Shown here piece after piece: positions 16,494-26,027 of a stretch of DNA of 64,000 nt (positions are counted from its first letter, which is position 1; every line of letters starts with the position of its first letter). Below the pieces are notes generated by a model. That model ran no database searches and was not told the origin of the DNA. It saw nothing but the letters and a program-made list of their open reading frames with translations. The stretch spans positions 1,364,001-1,428,000 of the forward strand of contig NZ_OMPD01000014.1 in assembly GCF_900312745.1 (NCBI RefSeq), given 5' to 3'. Origin of the DNA: Aquimarina sp. AU58 (GTDB lineage Bacteria; Bacteroidota; Bacteroidia; Flavobacteriales; Flavobacteriaceae). The position numbers and the translations under genes are program-made.

Positions 16494-19400
16494 ATGAGAA
16501 ATAGTAGGATTCAGTTTACAAGAAAATTAGAGTTTAGTATAAAGGTGTTTACCTTTTGTTTAATGGTATTAGGAAATGTTTTTATGTCCTATAGCCAAGG
16601 ATGCCCCGATGTGCCAATATCTATTTTAGATGGTACTAATGGTTTGGTAATTGAAGGCTTAAATTCACAAGATGATTTAGGTTATTCAGTAAAAGATGCA
16701 GGGGATTTAAATAGGGATGGTATTGCTGATATTATTATAGGAGCCCCATTTGTTGATGGTGTTGTAGAAGATGTAGGTGAAGCTTATGTCATATTTGGAG
16801 AATCAGGTATATCTCTTACTTCTTTTGATTTAACAACTCTGGACGGCACTAATGGTTTTGTAATAAGAGGAACAAATCAGAACGATCGATTGGGTAGATC
16901 AGTAAGTAGAGCTGGAGATTTTAACGATGACGGATTTGATGATATCATAATAGGAGTCATTTCTTCTACAGGTTTAGGAAAGGCTATTATTATTTATGGA
17001 ACTAACTCTGGGTTTTTACCATTATATCTCGAATCTAATATTAATGGAACTAATGGAATTATAATAGAATCTGATGTGATTGCAACTCAATTTGGTAATT
17101 CTGTTAGTTACGCTGGAGATATTAATGATGATGGAAAGGATGATGTAGTAATTAACGCACCTTTATATGATGGTGGATTTAGAAATTCTGGACGTTCCTA
17201 CGTAATTTTTGGAAATTCATCTATTAATAGTATGAGTGTTTCGGTATTAAATGGAATGAATGGCTTTGTATTAGAAGGTTTAACACAAAATGATTCGGGT
17301 TATGAAACTAAAGTAAGTGATGCTGGAGATATCAATGGTGATGGATTTGATGATATTATCTTAGGTTTCCCAAGATATGATGAGGGAGGAACTCGAGATG
17401 CGGGTAGAATATGTGTTATTTATGGAAATAATATTGGTTTCTCTGCTTCGATTGACTTGTCTTCACTAAATGGAAGTAATGGATTTTCTATTCTGGGAGA
17501 AGAAGAAGGTGCAGCTTTAGGTTTTTCAGTGAGTACAGCAGAGGACTTCAATAATGATGGAGTTAAAGATTTTATAGCAGGTGCTCCTAGAAAAGATGTT
17601 AATACTCTTAGAGATATTGGAGAAGCCTATGTTGTGTATGGAAAAAATGTATTTCCATCTTCGTTTAGAATTTCAGATTTAAATAACACAAACAGTGTAA
17701 CTATTAGAGGTGATGAAGGATATGAACCCTTTATTGGTTCTGGTTATAACAATTTAGGTTATGCTGTAGATGGATTGAATGATGTAAATAATGATGGAAT
17801 TACCGATATTATAGTTTCTGCAACAGGTGGAGGAGCCGGTCATCAAGGAGGAGCATACATTCTTTTTGGTTCAAACTCTCATTCAGGGGTAATAGAGGCA
17901 GATGATATAGATGGAGTCATTGGTTATCAGGTTTTTGAAGATACTCGGTTTAGTAGACAGCGTTTTGGTTATTCAGTAAGTACTTTAGGAGATTTTAATG
18001 ATGATGGCGCCTCAGATTTTGTTGTTGGAGCAATTCGGAGGTATACTAGTGCAACTACTAACGGAAGAGCCTATGTTTTTTATGGAGAAACTTTTGATCT
18101 TATAGATACCGAACTTCCAACAATAAGTTGTCCTTCAAATCAAGAATTATATTCTAATTCGGTATTACCAAATTATGTTTCGTTTCTGATTGACACCAAC
18201 GATAATTGTACTTACCAAGGAGAACTTACCTTTACTCAAAACCCACCTCAGGGAACCATAATAACCAGTGATACCAATGTTACTGTCTTTGTGACCGATA
18301 AATCAGGAAATACAAATTCCTGTAATTTTTTAGTAACTATTAAAACAACAACATCTACTATAGAGTGTAATACAGCTTCTTTTCCAGTTAGTGATCTTAA
18401 TGGGAATAATGGTATTGTAGTATATGGGGAAATGGCAATGGGACGAGCTGGTGGAGGAGAAAACCTAGATGTAGATACTGCAGGAGATGTAAATGGTGAT
18501 GGAATACAAGATTTTATTATTGGAGCGACGGGTACAGATACAGCTTTTGATGGTCCCTATAATAATGAGAGAATGACAATGGATGGTTCTGCATATGTAG
18601 TATTTGGAACAAATTCTGGTTTTCCTCCAAATATTGATTTAGCTCTTTTAGATGGTACTAATGGTTTTGTAATTAGGAATGACACACCATTTACAAGCCA
18701 ACCTGCTACGGGTGCTTCGGTGAGTAGTGCGGGAGATGTAAATGGAGATGGTGTCGATGATATTATGGTGAGTGATCCATTTAGAAAAACGGCTTTGGGA
18801 TCAGAGTTAGGGTATACATACATCATTTTTGGTAGAAGATCAGGTTTTTTAAGAGAGTTTTTAATTTCTACTTTAGATGGAAATAACGGTTTTACCATTA
18901 TTGGAGTTGACCCTTTTGAAAGACCTGGTTATGCCCTGGACAATATAGGAGATTTTAATGGGGATAACATCGATGACATAGCTTTGTTAGAAGGTTCAGG
19001 AAGTGGTAGTGCCTTAACAGGGAAGTGTCATATTCTTTATGGTACCAGATCTGCATTTCCTCCAGTCATTCGAGTAAATGAGATAAATGGACGTAATGGC
19101 TTTACTATTGTAGGAGATAACGTAACAGCAGGTAAAATAGGTTATCATGTTTCTGGTTTGGGAGATGTAAATGGCGATAATATAAATGATGTTATTATTG
19201 GAGGGAGAAAGGATAGAAAATTTGTTGTATTTGGAAGTGATAGCCCTTTCCCAGTAACACTAAATGTTTCGAGTTTAGATGGAGCTAACGGTTTTGCTGT
19301 TGAACACAGTTCTGAAAGATTGTCAGGATTAGTAGGAAGCATAGGAGATATAAATGGAGACAGCTTCAATGATATGACTTTTAGTGGTCAATACGTGCTA

Positions 19401-21956
19401 TTTGGAAGTGTTGGATTCCCTGCTGTTGTAGATCTCGCACTTTTAGACGGGACTAATGGGTTTTCTTTTGATGGAAGTTCAATAACAAATTGTGAATATG
19501 CCGGAGATTTTAATAATGATGGAATAGATGATGCTATCTTAAGCCAAAGAAATTCAGTTTCTTTGCTTTATGGAAAAAACAATTGGGAATCTACAATAAC
19601 ATTAACTTCTCCTTCGGTTTCAGTATTGCCTATTAGATTAGATTTAGGAAGCAGAAGAAATATTTCGGTAAGCCATGCTGGTGATGTGAATAACGACGAC
19701 ATAGATGATATTATCATAGGAACAAATGATGTAACATTTCGTTTTGATATAGATGCTCCCGCTCCAACCATATTTGTTATTTTTGGTCAGAATATTCCTG
19801 ACATTGATGCACCAAATATTAGAACTTGTCCTGGTAATCAAACACTAAGTTCAGGATCTCCGTTACCTGATTATACAGGTGATGTTGATGCTACCGATGA
19901 TTGTGATACCAATCTAGAGATTACGCAAGACCCTATTGCAGGAACCTTATTTACAGCAGATACAACAGTTACCATAACGGTAACCGATAATAGTGGGAAA
20001 GAAACCCAATGTAGTTTTGATGTAAGAACTCCTACTCTTACTCCTACAGTGAACCTTTCAGTTTCGTCAAATACAGGTACAGAAGCAGATGAGACAATAA
20101 TAACAGTTAGAGCTACTTCTTCGATGGCTGTTGTAGGTGATCAAACTATTGATATTGGTGTTACAGGAGTAGAAATTACATCTTCAGATTTTACCTTAAG
20201 TACTACTACCATTACTATTCCTGATGGGATGACTATGGGTGCAGTGACTTTTACTATTGTTGATGATACTGTTATGGAAGGCATAGAAACAGCAATAGTA
20301 ACGATTAGCAATCCATCTACAGGTATCACTCTAGGAAGGACTACGACGCAAAATGTTGTTATTACAGATAATGATTCAGAATCTACTCCTACTGTAAATC
20401 TTTCAGCTTCGTCAAATACAGGTACAGAAGCAGATGAGACAATAATAACAGTTAGAGCTACTTCTTCGATGGCTGTTGTAGGTGCTCAAACTATTGATAT
20501 TGCTGTCACAGGAACAGGAATTACACCTTCAGATTTTACCTTAAGTAATAGTACGATTACTATTCCTGATGGGATGACCACAGGTATAGTGACTTTTACT
20601 ATTGTTGATGATATTGATATAGAAGGCACAGAAACGGCAACATTAACAATTAGTAATCCATCTATAGGTATTGCTCTAGGAAGGACTACAACACAAAATA
20701 TTGTTATTATAGATAATGATTCAGCACCTATCCCTACAGTGAATCTTTCAGTTTCAGCAAATGCAGGTACAGAGGCTGCAGGGACAGTAATAACAGCCAC
20801 AGCTACTTCTTCGATAGCTGTTGTAGGTGATCAAACTATTGATATCGCTGCTGCAGGAGCAGAAATTACACCTTCAGATTTTACCTTAAGTAATAGTACG
20901 ATTACTATTCCTGATGGGATGACCACAGGTATAGTGACTTTTACTATTGTTGATGATGCTCTTGTAGAAGGCACAGAAACAGCAATAGTAACAATTAGCA
21001 ATCCATCTATAGGTATTGCTCTAGGAAGGACTACAACACAAAATATTGTTATTATAGATAATGATTCAGCACCTATCCCTACAGTGAATCTTTCAGTTTC
21101 AGCAAATGCAGGTACAGAGGCTGCAGGGACAGTAATAACAGCCACAGCTACTTCTTCGATAGCTGTTGTAGGTGATCAAACTATTGATATCGCTGCTGCA
21201 GGAGCAGAAATTACACCTTCAGATTTTACCTTAAGTAATAGTACGATTACTATTCCTGATGGGGTGACCACAGGTATAGTGACTTTTACTATTGTTGATG
21301 ATGCTCTTGTAGAAGGCACAGAAACGGCAACATTAACAATTAGCAATCCATCTACAGGTATTACCCTGGGAACAACTACAACGCAAGATGTTGTTATAGA
21401 GGATAACGACGACCTTATAATATGTACTATAGAAGCAGGTGATGATGAAGAGATTATACAAGGGCAGGAGGTGCAATTAAATGCGACTGCTTCTGGTAAC
21501 GGAACATTTGTTTGGACACCCTCAATAGGTCTTACTAATACTAATATTGCTAACCCAATAGCAAACCCTGATCAAACAACAACCTATACTGTTCTTTTTA
21601 CCAGTGATCAAGGATGTATTGAAGAAGATACAGTTACCGTCTATGTAGAGGCACAAGAAGAAGATCAAACACGATATGGTTTTTCACCAGATGGTGATGG
21701 GATCAATGAATATTGGGAGATTCATAACATTGAAAATTACCCAAATAATAAAGTATCGATATATAATCGATGGGGAGATATAGTTTTTGAAGTTGAAGGA
21801 TATAATAATACTTCAAGAGTTTTTAGAGGAATTGCCAATCGAAAGAGAAGTTTGGGAGGAGATAAATTACCCGAGGGGACGTATTTCTTCAATATCAAAA
21901 TAGAGGGTTCTCATAATTTAAAAAAGCAAACTGGTTTCCTTGTTTTAAAGCGTTAA
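16494..21956 (+). CDS. T9SS surface protein with FG-GAP, HYR, Calx-beta-like and CHU_C domains, 1820 aa
   Basis: A signal peptide ends near residue 35 (MSYSQ). About 40-535 and 628-1100 are two blocks of FG-GAP/integrin-alpha-like repeats with Ca2+-loop phrases such as DAGDLNRDGIADIIIG and DVNGDGIQDFIIG, likely two propellers. HYR-type domains follow each block (about 537-620 and 1103-1180; TVTITVTDNSGKETQC). Residues 1184-1643 are four 115-residue Calx-beta-like repeats. About 1645-1720 is an Ig/PKD-like domain (TYTVLFTSDQGC). From about 1724 to the end is the gliding-motility-associated CHU_C domain (FSPDGDGINEYWEI, YNRWGDIVFE), the sorting signal for type IX secretion. It is probably a cell-surface adhesin or matrix protein. 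Confidence 0.9.
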   Translation: MRNSRIQFTRKLEFSIKVFTFCLMVLGNVFMSYSQGCPDVPISILDGTNGLVIEGLNSQDDLGYSVKDAGDLNRDGIADIIIGAPFVDGVVEDVGEAYVIFGESGISLTSFDLTTLDGTNGFVIRGTNQNDRLGRSVSRAGDFNDDGFDDIIIGVISSTGLGKAIIIYGTNSGFLPLYLESNINGTNGIIIESDVIATQFGNSVSYAGDINDDGKDDVVINAPLYDGGFRNSGRSYVIFGNSSINSMSVSVLNGMNGFVLEGLTQNDSGYETKVSDAGDINGDGFDDIILGFPRYDEGGTRDAGRICVIYGNNIGFSASIDLSSLNGSNGFSILGEEEGAALGFSVSTAEDFNNDGVKDFIAGAPRKDVNTLRDIGEAYVVYGKNVFPSSFRISDLNNTNSVTIRGDEGYEPFIGSGYNNLGYAVDGLNDVNNDGITDIIVSATGGGAGHQGGAYILFGSNSHSGVIEADDIDGVIGYQVFEDTRFSRQRFGYSVSTLGDFNDDGASDFVVGAIRRYTSATTNGRAYVFYGETFDLIDTELPTISCPSNQELYSNSVLPNYVSFLIDTNDNCTYQGELTFTQNPPQGTIITSDTNVTVFVTDKSGNTNSCNFLVTIKTTTSTIECNTASFPVSDLNGNNGIVVYGEMAMGRAGGGENLDVDTAGDVNGDGIQDFIIGATGTDTAFDGPYNNERMTMDGSAYVVFGTNSGFPPNIDLALLDGTNGFVIRNDTPFTSQPATGASVSSAGDVNGDGVDDIMVSDPFRKTALGSELGYTYIIFGRRSGFLREFLISTLDGNNGFTIIGVDPFERPGYALDNIGDFNGDNIDDIALLEGSGSGSALTGKCHILYGTRSAFPPVIRVNEINGRNGFTIVGDNVTAGKIGYHVSGLGDVNGDNINDVIIGGRKDRKFVVFGSDSPFPVTLNVSSLDGANGFAVEHSSERLSGLVGSIGDINGDSFNDMTFSGQYVLFGSVGFPAVVDLALLDGTNGFSFDGSSITNCEYAGDFNNDGIDDAILSQRNSVSLLYGKNNWESTITLTSPSVSVLPIRLDLGSRRNISVSHAGDVNNDDIDDIIIGTNDVTFRFDIDAPAPTIFVIFGQNIPDIDAPNIRTCPGNQTLSSGSPLPDYTGDVDATDDCDTNLEITQDPIAGTLFTADTTVTITVTDNSGKETQCSFDVRTPTLTPTVNLSVSSNTGTEADETIITVRATSSMAVVGDQTIDIGVTGVEITSSDFTLSTTTITIPDGMTMGAVTFTIVDDTVMEGIETAIVTISNPSTGITLGRTTTQNVVITDNDSESTPTVNLSASSNTGTEADETIITVRATSSMAVVGAQTIDIAVTGTGITPSDFTLSNSTITIPDGMTTGIVTFTIVDDIDIEGTETATLTISNPSIGIALGRTTTQNIVIIDNDSAPIPTVNLSVSANAGTEAAGTVITATATSSIAVVGDQTIDIAAAGAEITPSDFTLSNSTITIPDGMTTGIVTFTIVDDALVEGTETAIVTISNPSIGIALGRTTTQNIVIIDNDSAPIPTVNLSVSANAGTEAAGTVITATATSSIAVVGDQTIDIAAAGAEITPSDFTLSNSTITIPDGVTTGIVTFTIVDDALVEGTETATLTISNPSTGITLGTTTTQDVVIEDNDDLIICTIEAGDDEEIIQGQEVQLNATASGNGTFVWTPSIGLTNTNIANPIANPDQTTTYTVLFTSDQGCIEEDTVTVYVEAQEEDQTRYGFSPDGDGINEYWEIHNIENYPNNKVSIYNRWGDIVFEVEGYNNTSRVFRGIANRKRSLGGDKLPEGTYFFNIKIEGSHNLKKQTGFLVLKR
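20043..21422 (+). repeat. Four tandem 345-bp coding repeats
   Basis: Unit starts are near 20043, 20388, 20733 and 21078, with a constant period of 345 bp (115 codons). Units 3 and 4 are almost identical for about 240 bp, with one mismatch noticed, and the end of unit 2 matches the end of unit 3. The pattern suggests recent expansion or gene conversion, and variable copy number between strains is likely. Confidence 0.9.
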
Positions 21957-21959
21957 TTT

Positions 21960-22886
21960 ATGAAAAAAGTATATATATTATTGATAGTTGCAATACTATC
22001 TAAAGGATTTTTATGCCCAATATTTGGGCAGCAAACGCCGGTTTTTGCAAATTATAATTACAATACAGTAGTTATTAATCCGGCCCATGCCGGTTTCTAT
22101 CCCGATTCTGATATTACTCTCACCAATAGAGGATATTTAAATCAGTTAGATGGTAGTCCGAGAAATATTGGATTAACAGTCAATTCGCCATTGCGTTCAA
22201 AAAATATGGGATTAGGAGCAGGAGTTTATAGTGACCAGGTAGGAGTAACTACAACAACAAGCTTATTTGGAGCATATGCTTATAAAATAGTTTTTGACCA
22301 TAATTATAACCAGGCACGATGGTGGTCGTATAATCCCAACGTATTATCTTTTGGGATTACGGGAGGTGCAATGATTTATAATGAAAACTTGCTAGAATTA
22401 GGTATTGATAATGATCCTAATTTTGCAAATAATATTAATACTGTTATCCCTACTTTGGGAGTAGGAGTTTTGTATAATAGAGAGCATGTTTATATAGGGG
22501 TTTCTGCTCCAAATTTATTAGGAGATTCTTTGTCTTCTGAGGATAACATTAATTTAGAGACACCATATTATGCGTATGCAGGATATCGTTGTTTTGCTTC
22601 ACGTTTTAAAGAAGTATTAATCACTCCCAGTGTTTTGGTTAAATATGTTTCTGGAGCTCCGATTCAGGTAGATATTAATACTACAGTGAACTACAAAAAT
22701 AAAATTGAGATTGGTGCTGGATACAGAACGAGTTCTTCGATGAATTTTCTTGCAGGATTTTATATTTCTAATCACTTACGGGTATTGTATAATTATAATC
22801 AAACCCTAAGAGATACTCCCATTAATAATACACATGGGATTATACTTAGTTATCGTTTAGGGGATGGGTTTGGTAATAAGAAATAA
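21960..22886 (+). CDS. PorP/SprF-family type IX secretion membrane protein
   Basis: 308 residues, signal peptide, then the family opening QQTPVFANYNYNTVVINPAHAG, followed by glycine- and aromatic-rich beta-strand repeats typical of an outer-membrane beta-barrel. PorP/SprF proteins are usually encoded directly after a CHU_C-domain cargo and help to anchor or export it through the type IX system. Here the gene starts 3 nt after the stop of the 1820-aa cargo, so it is its dedicated partner by context. Confidence 0.88.
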   Translation: MKKVYILLIVAILSKGFLCPIFGQQTPVFANYNYNTVVINPAHAGFYPDSDITLTNRGYLNQLDGSPRNIGLTVNSPLRSKNMGLGAGVYSDQVGVTTTTSLFGAYAYKIVFDHNYNQARWWSYNPNVLSFGITGGAMIYNENLLELGIDNDPNFANNINTVIPTLGVGVLYNREHVYIGVSAPNLLGDSLSSEDNINLETPYYAYAGYRCFASRFKEVLITPSVLVKYVSGAPIQVDINTTVNYKNKIEIGAGYRTSSSMNFLAGFYISNHLRVLYNYNQTLRDTPINNTHGIILSYRLGDGFGNKK

Positions 22887-22949
22887 TTAGCCAGATCAAG
22901 ATTCAATACCTCTTAATTTTAGTATTGATAAGAATAGAATTACACCTTA

Positions 22950-23594
22950 TCAAGGTTTTATATATTTCATTTTTAAGGCATATTTAGTTAACCCTGCCAA
23001 GTTTCTAACATTAAGTTTAGCAATAAGATTTTTTCTATAACTTTCGATAGTATGTTTACTCAAAAACAATTGATCCGCAATTTCCTGTGTAGTATGCTCT
23101 TGCGCAATAAGGGTAATAACATCAATTTCTCTTTGAGTAAGTTTAATATCTTCCTTCTTTTTTTTAGCAAACTTATTTTCTAAATAAATATCTTTTATAT
23201 CTTTTGAGAAATATTTCTCTCCCTTAAGTATTGTCTTTATAGCTTTTAAAAGCTCTTCTTTTTCAGCATTTTTTGGCACATATCCGTCTACATCATGTTC
23301 TATAAGATTATCAATCATATCTGCATCATTATGCATACTAACCACTAGAGTTCTTATACTTTTCTTTCTTTCTTTTATAATTTTGTTTAGAGAAATACCA
23401 TCTAATTCTGGCATAGAAATATCGGTGATAATAAGATCGATTTTTTCATCCGGATTAATTTCCAGATATTTTGCAATATGTTTACCATCTTTGGCAGTTA
23501 ATAAAATATTGTATTCTTTCTCTGAGTTAAGAATGCTTAGTAAACCATCCAAAAACATTTTATGGTCATCTGCTATGATTAAATTATATTTCAT
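22950..23594 (-). CDS. NarL/LuxR-type response regulator
   Basis: 214 residues. The receiver domain (about 1-120) has the acidic pair D9-D10, phospho-acceptor Asp58 in IITDIS, and Lys at the end of VPKNAEKEE. The C-terminal HTH_LuxR (about 150-212) reads LTQREIDVITLIAQEHTTQE then LFLSKHTIESYRKNLI. It is the only regulator beside the two TPR sensor kinases on the same strand, so it probably receives phosphate from both. The palindromes upstream of the kinases and the surface protein are its likely DNA sites (inference). Confidence 0.88.
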   Translation of the reverse strand: MKYNLIIADDHKMFLDGLLSILNSEKEYNILLTAKDGKHIAKYLEINPDEKIDLIITDISMPELDGISLNKIIKERKKSIRTLVVSMHNDADMIDNLIEHDVDGYVPKNAEKEELLKAIKTILKGEKYFSKDIKDIYLENKFAKKKKEDIKLTQREIDVITLIAQEHTTQEIADQLFLSKHTIESYRKNLIAKLNVRNLAGLTKYALKMKYIKP

Positions 23595-23684
23595 TGGTTT
23601 ATTTTTTTGTAATTAGGTTTAAATAAAACTCACTATGTGCAATCCTAATCTTATTTGCCATCAGGTAGGCAAACTAGGATTGGT

Positions 23685-25844
23685 CTAATGATTATAACTC
23701 ATTTTGTTATTAATTGATGTTAATGCCGGAACTTCTATATCTATAATAGTACCTCGATTAATTCTAGAATCTATATGAAAAGTGCCTGATACTTTTTTTA
23801 ATCGATTTTTTATATTCTCAAACCCAAGTCCGGTAGCCTTGTTTTTTGCGTTAAAACCTATACCATTATCTTCGAATAGTACATTTATCATATTTTCTAC
23901 TAGATTTAATTGAAGTTCTACAGAAGTAGCTTTGGCATGTTTAATAGTATTAGTTATAAGTTCCTGAATAATTTTAAAAATTTCGATTTGCAACGTTTCG
24001 TCCAAAAGATCAATTTCTGTTCTTGGGTATGCTACAAAAGAAGTACTTAGACTAGTCGTACCACCAATATTATTAAAATACTCTTCAAGGACATCACAAA
24101 AGTTGTTTTCACTAAATTTTTTAGGAATCAGGTTATGCGATAAATTACGTACCTGCTCATAAGTGTCATCTAATTGATTGTTAATAGTTGTTATTGTTTT
24201 TTTATTTCCATTAAGCACAGTGTTATTTAATTGTAGCTTTATAGCAGCAAGATTACCGCCGATACTATCGTGTAGCTCTAACGCAATTCGTTTTCTTTCT
24301 TTGTCCTGACCTTTAATAGATGCTTTAATTAGTTTTAACTCTTGCTCTTTAATTAAAGAAGAAATTTTTTGCTCACTTATCTCTTCCTGTTTTTTATTTA
24401 ATTCATTCTGAGTCTGAAGTTTTTGATAGTATGTGAATAATAAACCAATAACCGGAATAAGAAGAATTAAAAAAGAGTACAAGATACTATTTTTAATACT
24501 TTTTTGCCGGGCTAATTTAGATTCTTGAATTTCCTGATCTTTTTTTAGTAGTGTAATTTCGTTAAGTTTTTTTTCTGAAGCATTCTGAAAAGATAAAATC
24601 TTGTTGTGAGTTTCTTTTTTTTCAATCTCTTGTTGTAATCTGAGATTTTTGATAGCTTCTTCCTGATTTTTTAAATCCAATTCTCGGTTTGCATTTTCGA
24701 CCTGAAGAACTTTTATTTCTTTTTCTTTTTGAAGGGTGTTAAATTTTACTTCAAGTTCATTAAGTTCTTTACTCTTTTGTAATTTACTTATTGAATCTTT
24801 GATTTTTATTTCTTTTTTAAGATATGAATAGGCATCTTTATAATTATTCTGAGTTTTAGAAACTTCTTTGAGGTTATTGTATATTGTTATCTGTTTGTCA
24901 AGAAAACCTAATTCCTTTGAAATAGATAAGGCTTCATCATAAGATTCTTTAGCTTTATTATATATTTTTTTATCTTGATAAACCAAACCGATATTAGTTA
25001 GGATATCAATAAGTGCTCTATGAAATTCTGTTTCTTCCGCTATAGGGCGTGCTTTATAATAATACTCAATAGCTTTATCATGATCTCCCATAAGATGATA
25101 TATGGCACCTATGTTTTGTAAAATTGCAGCTTTTATTCTCGAAGCTTTTTTATTTTTAAAAAAATCAAGAGCTTTTTTAAAGTAAGACATCGAAACTTCA
25201 TAATTATCTTTAGAAGAATATGCATTGGCAAGATTATTATAAATCATAAACGTAAAATCTGGATCTTCTTTATACTCCAAACAAGCTTCTAAAAGTTTTA
25301 TTGAATTATCATAATTGCCCAGTTTGATGTCCATGATTGCCAAATTATGTAATTTTACATAGTATTGCCTTTTTGGTTTCAATTTTTTGACGATTTCTAA
25401 CCCTTTTAAATGCCACTTTTTAGCCTCTTCAAATAGGCCTTTGTGCGCATACGAAAGTGCTATTATATTATATGCAAATGATTTTCCGTGTGTAAAGATT
25501 GAATCATTTCTTTTACCAATGATTTGTAAAGTCTTGTTTCCGTAAAATAATGCTGAATCCCCTAGATTTCGTTCATTAAAATAAACTCCTAGATTTATGT
25601 AGGCTTGTAATTTTATTTTTCTATATCTGGTTTTTTTTAAGATTTTATGACTTACAATATAAGCTGTCCTATCTTTTTTTGTATCAAGATCTTGGAATGC
25701 TTGAGAGATTATTTTTTCCTGTGCTGCGTATGTATTTGATTCTAAGCGAGATAAAGGCATTGTTTTTTCCTTCACTTGTGCATGTAAACCAATTGAACAA
25801 AAAAATAAAAAAACCGTAAATAGTTTTAGTGAAAATTTTAACAT
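23685..25844 (-). CDS. TPR sensor histidine kinase 1 (HisKA_3)
   Basis: 719 residues from the ATG at 25844 (MLKFSLKLF), which aligns with the start of kinase 2. A signal peptide is followed by about seven TPR units (40-350), a long coiled coil (350-455) and one membrane helix (ILYSFLILLIPVIGLLFTYY). The kinase core has ERKRIALELHDSIGGNLAA, with the phospho-His near residue 525, and a HATPase region with FEDNGIGF and GLGFENIKNRLKK. The periplasmic TPR domain is probably the sensor. The C-terminal half is nearly identical to kinase 2 while the TPR part is clearly divergent. It lies 90 nt ahead of the regulator gene. Confidence 0.88.
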   Translation of the reverse strand: MLKFSLKLFTVFLFFCSIGLHAQVKEKTMPLSRLESNTYAAQEKIISQAFQDLDTKKDRTAYIVSHKILKKTRYRKIKLQAYINLGVYFNERNLGDSALFYGNKTLQIIGKRNDSIFTHGKSFAYNIIALSYAHKGLFEEAKKWHLKGLEIVKKLKPKRQYYVKLHNLAIMDIKLGNYDNSIKLLEACLEYKEDPDFTFMIYNNLANAYSSKDNYEVSMSYFKKALDFFKNKKASRIKAAILQNIGAIYHLMGDHDKAIEYYYKARPIAEETEFHRALIDILTNIGLVYQDKKIYNKAKESYDEALSISKELGFLDKQITIYNNLKEVSKTQNNYKDAYSYLKKEIKIKDSISKLQKSKELNELEVKFNTLQKEKEIKVLQVENANRELDLKNQEEAIKNLRLQQEIEKKETHNKILSFQNASEKKLNEITLLKKDQEIQESKLARQKSIKNSILYSFLILLIPVIGLLFTYYQKLQTQNELNKKQEEISEQKISSLIKEQELKLIKASIKGQDKERKRIALELHDSIGGNLAAIKLQLNNTVLNGNKKTITTINNQLDDTYEQVRNLSHNLIPKKFSENNFCDVLEEYFNNIGGTTSLSTSFVAYPRTEIDLLDETLQIEIFKIIQELITNTIKHAKATSVELQLNLVENMINVLFEDNGIGFNAKNKATGLGFENIKNRLKKVSGTFHIDSRINRGTIIDIEVPALTSINNKMSYNH

Positions 25845-25847
25845 ATA

Positions 25848-25892
25848 CAAATGTATCATTTCTTCTGTATACTGACATCCCTGAAAATAGGG
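25848..25892 (-). promoter_or_regulatory. Predicted promoter and operator of kinase 1
   Basis: On the minus strand a perfect -7 box TACATTTG (25848-25855) ends 3 nt before the ATG at 25844, so transcription would begin at or next to the start codon (leaderless). The dyad CCCTATTTTCAGGG (25879-25892) lies just upstream of the -33 position. The layout is the same as for kinase 2. Confidence 0.5.
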
Positions 25893-25914
25893 GTTTTATA
25901 GAATTAAATAATGC

Positions 25915-25935
25915 TATTGATAGATGAGATATTGC
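25915..25935. repeat. Duplication scar: copy of the 3' end of the NamZ gene
   Basis: These 21 bases are identical to 28264-28284, which code for the last residues and stop of the NamZ (DUF1343) gene. The stretch between the scar and kinase 1 is also similar to that between NamZ and kinase 2. The kinase gene was therefore duplicated in tandem together with the tail of its upstream neighbour. Confidence 0.75.
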
Positions 25936-26027
25936 TTTCTATTGGGGTTAATTTTATTTTGATTTTTGCAAAATTTGGCTAGATGTAATTCTGTTTGCCA
26001 TCGAGTAAATCAAAATCGATTTAATGG

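Noticed and set aside
16252..16497. Short open frames on both strands between the membrane protein and surface protein genes
   Set aside because: They cover the conserved leader and the palindrome and have no coding character.
20486..21145. Two near-identical antisense frames of 104 codons in the surface protein
   Set aside because: They are identical only because the sense-strand repeats are; they are not independent genes.
20043..21422. Regular 345-bp period considered as a CRISPR or minisatellite array
   Set aside because: The repeats are in frame, encode Calx-beta-like domains and have no spacers; no CRISPR array was seen anywhere in the window.
22903..22928. 7-bp inverted repeat between PorP/SprF and the response regulator
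   Set aside because: Short, AT-rich stem without a T tract; termination is possible but not supported well enough to list.
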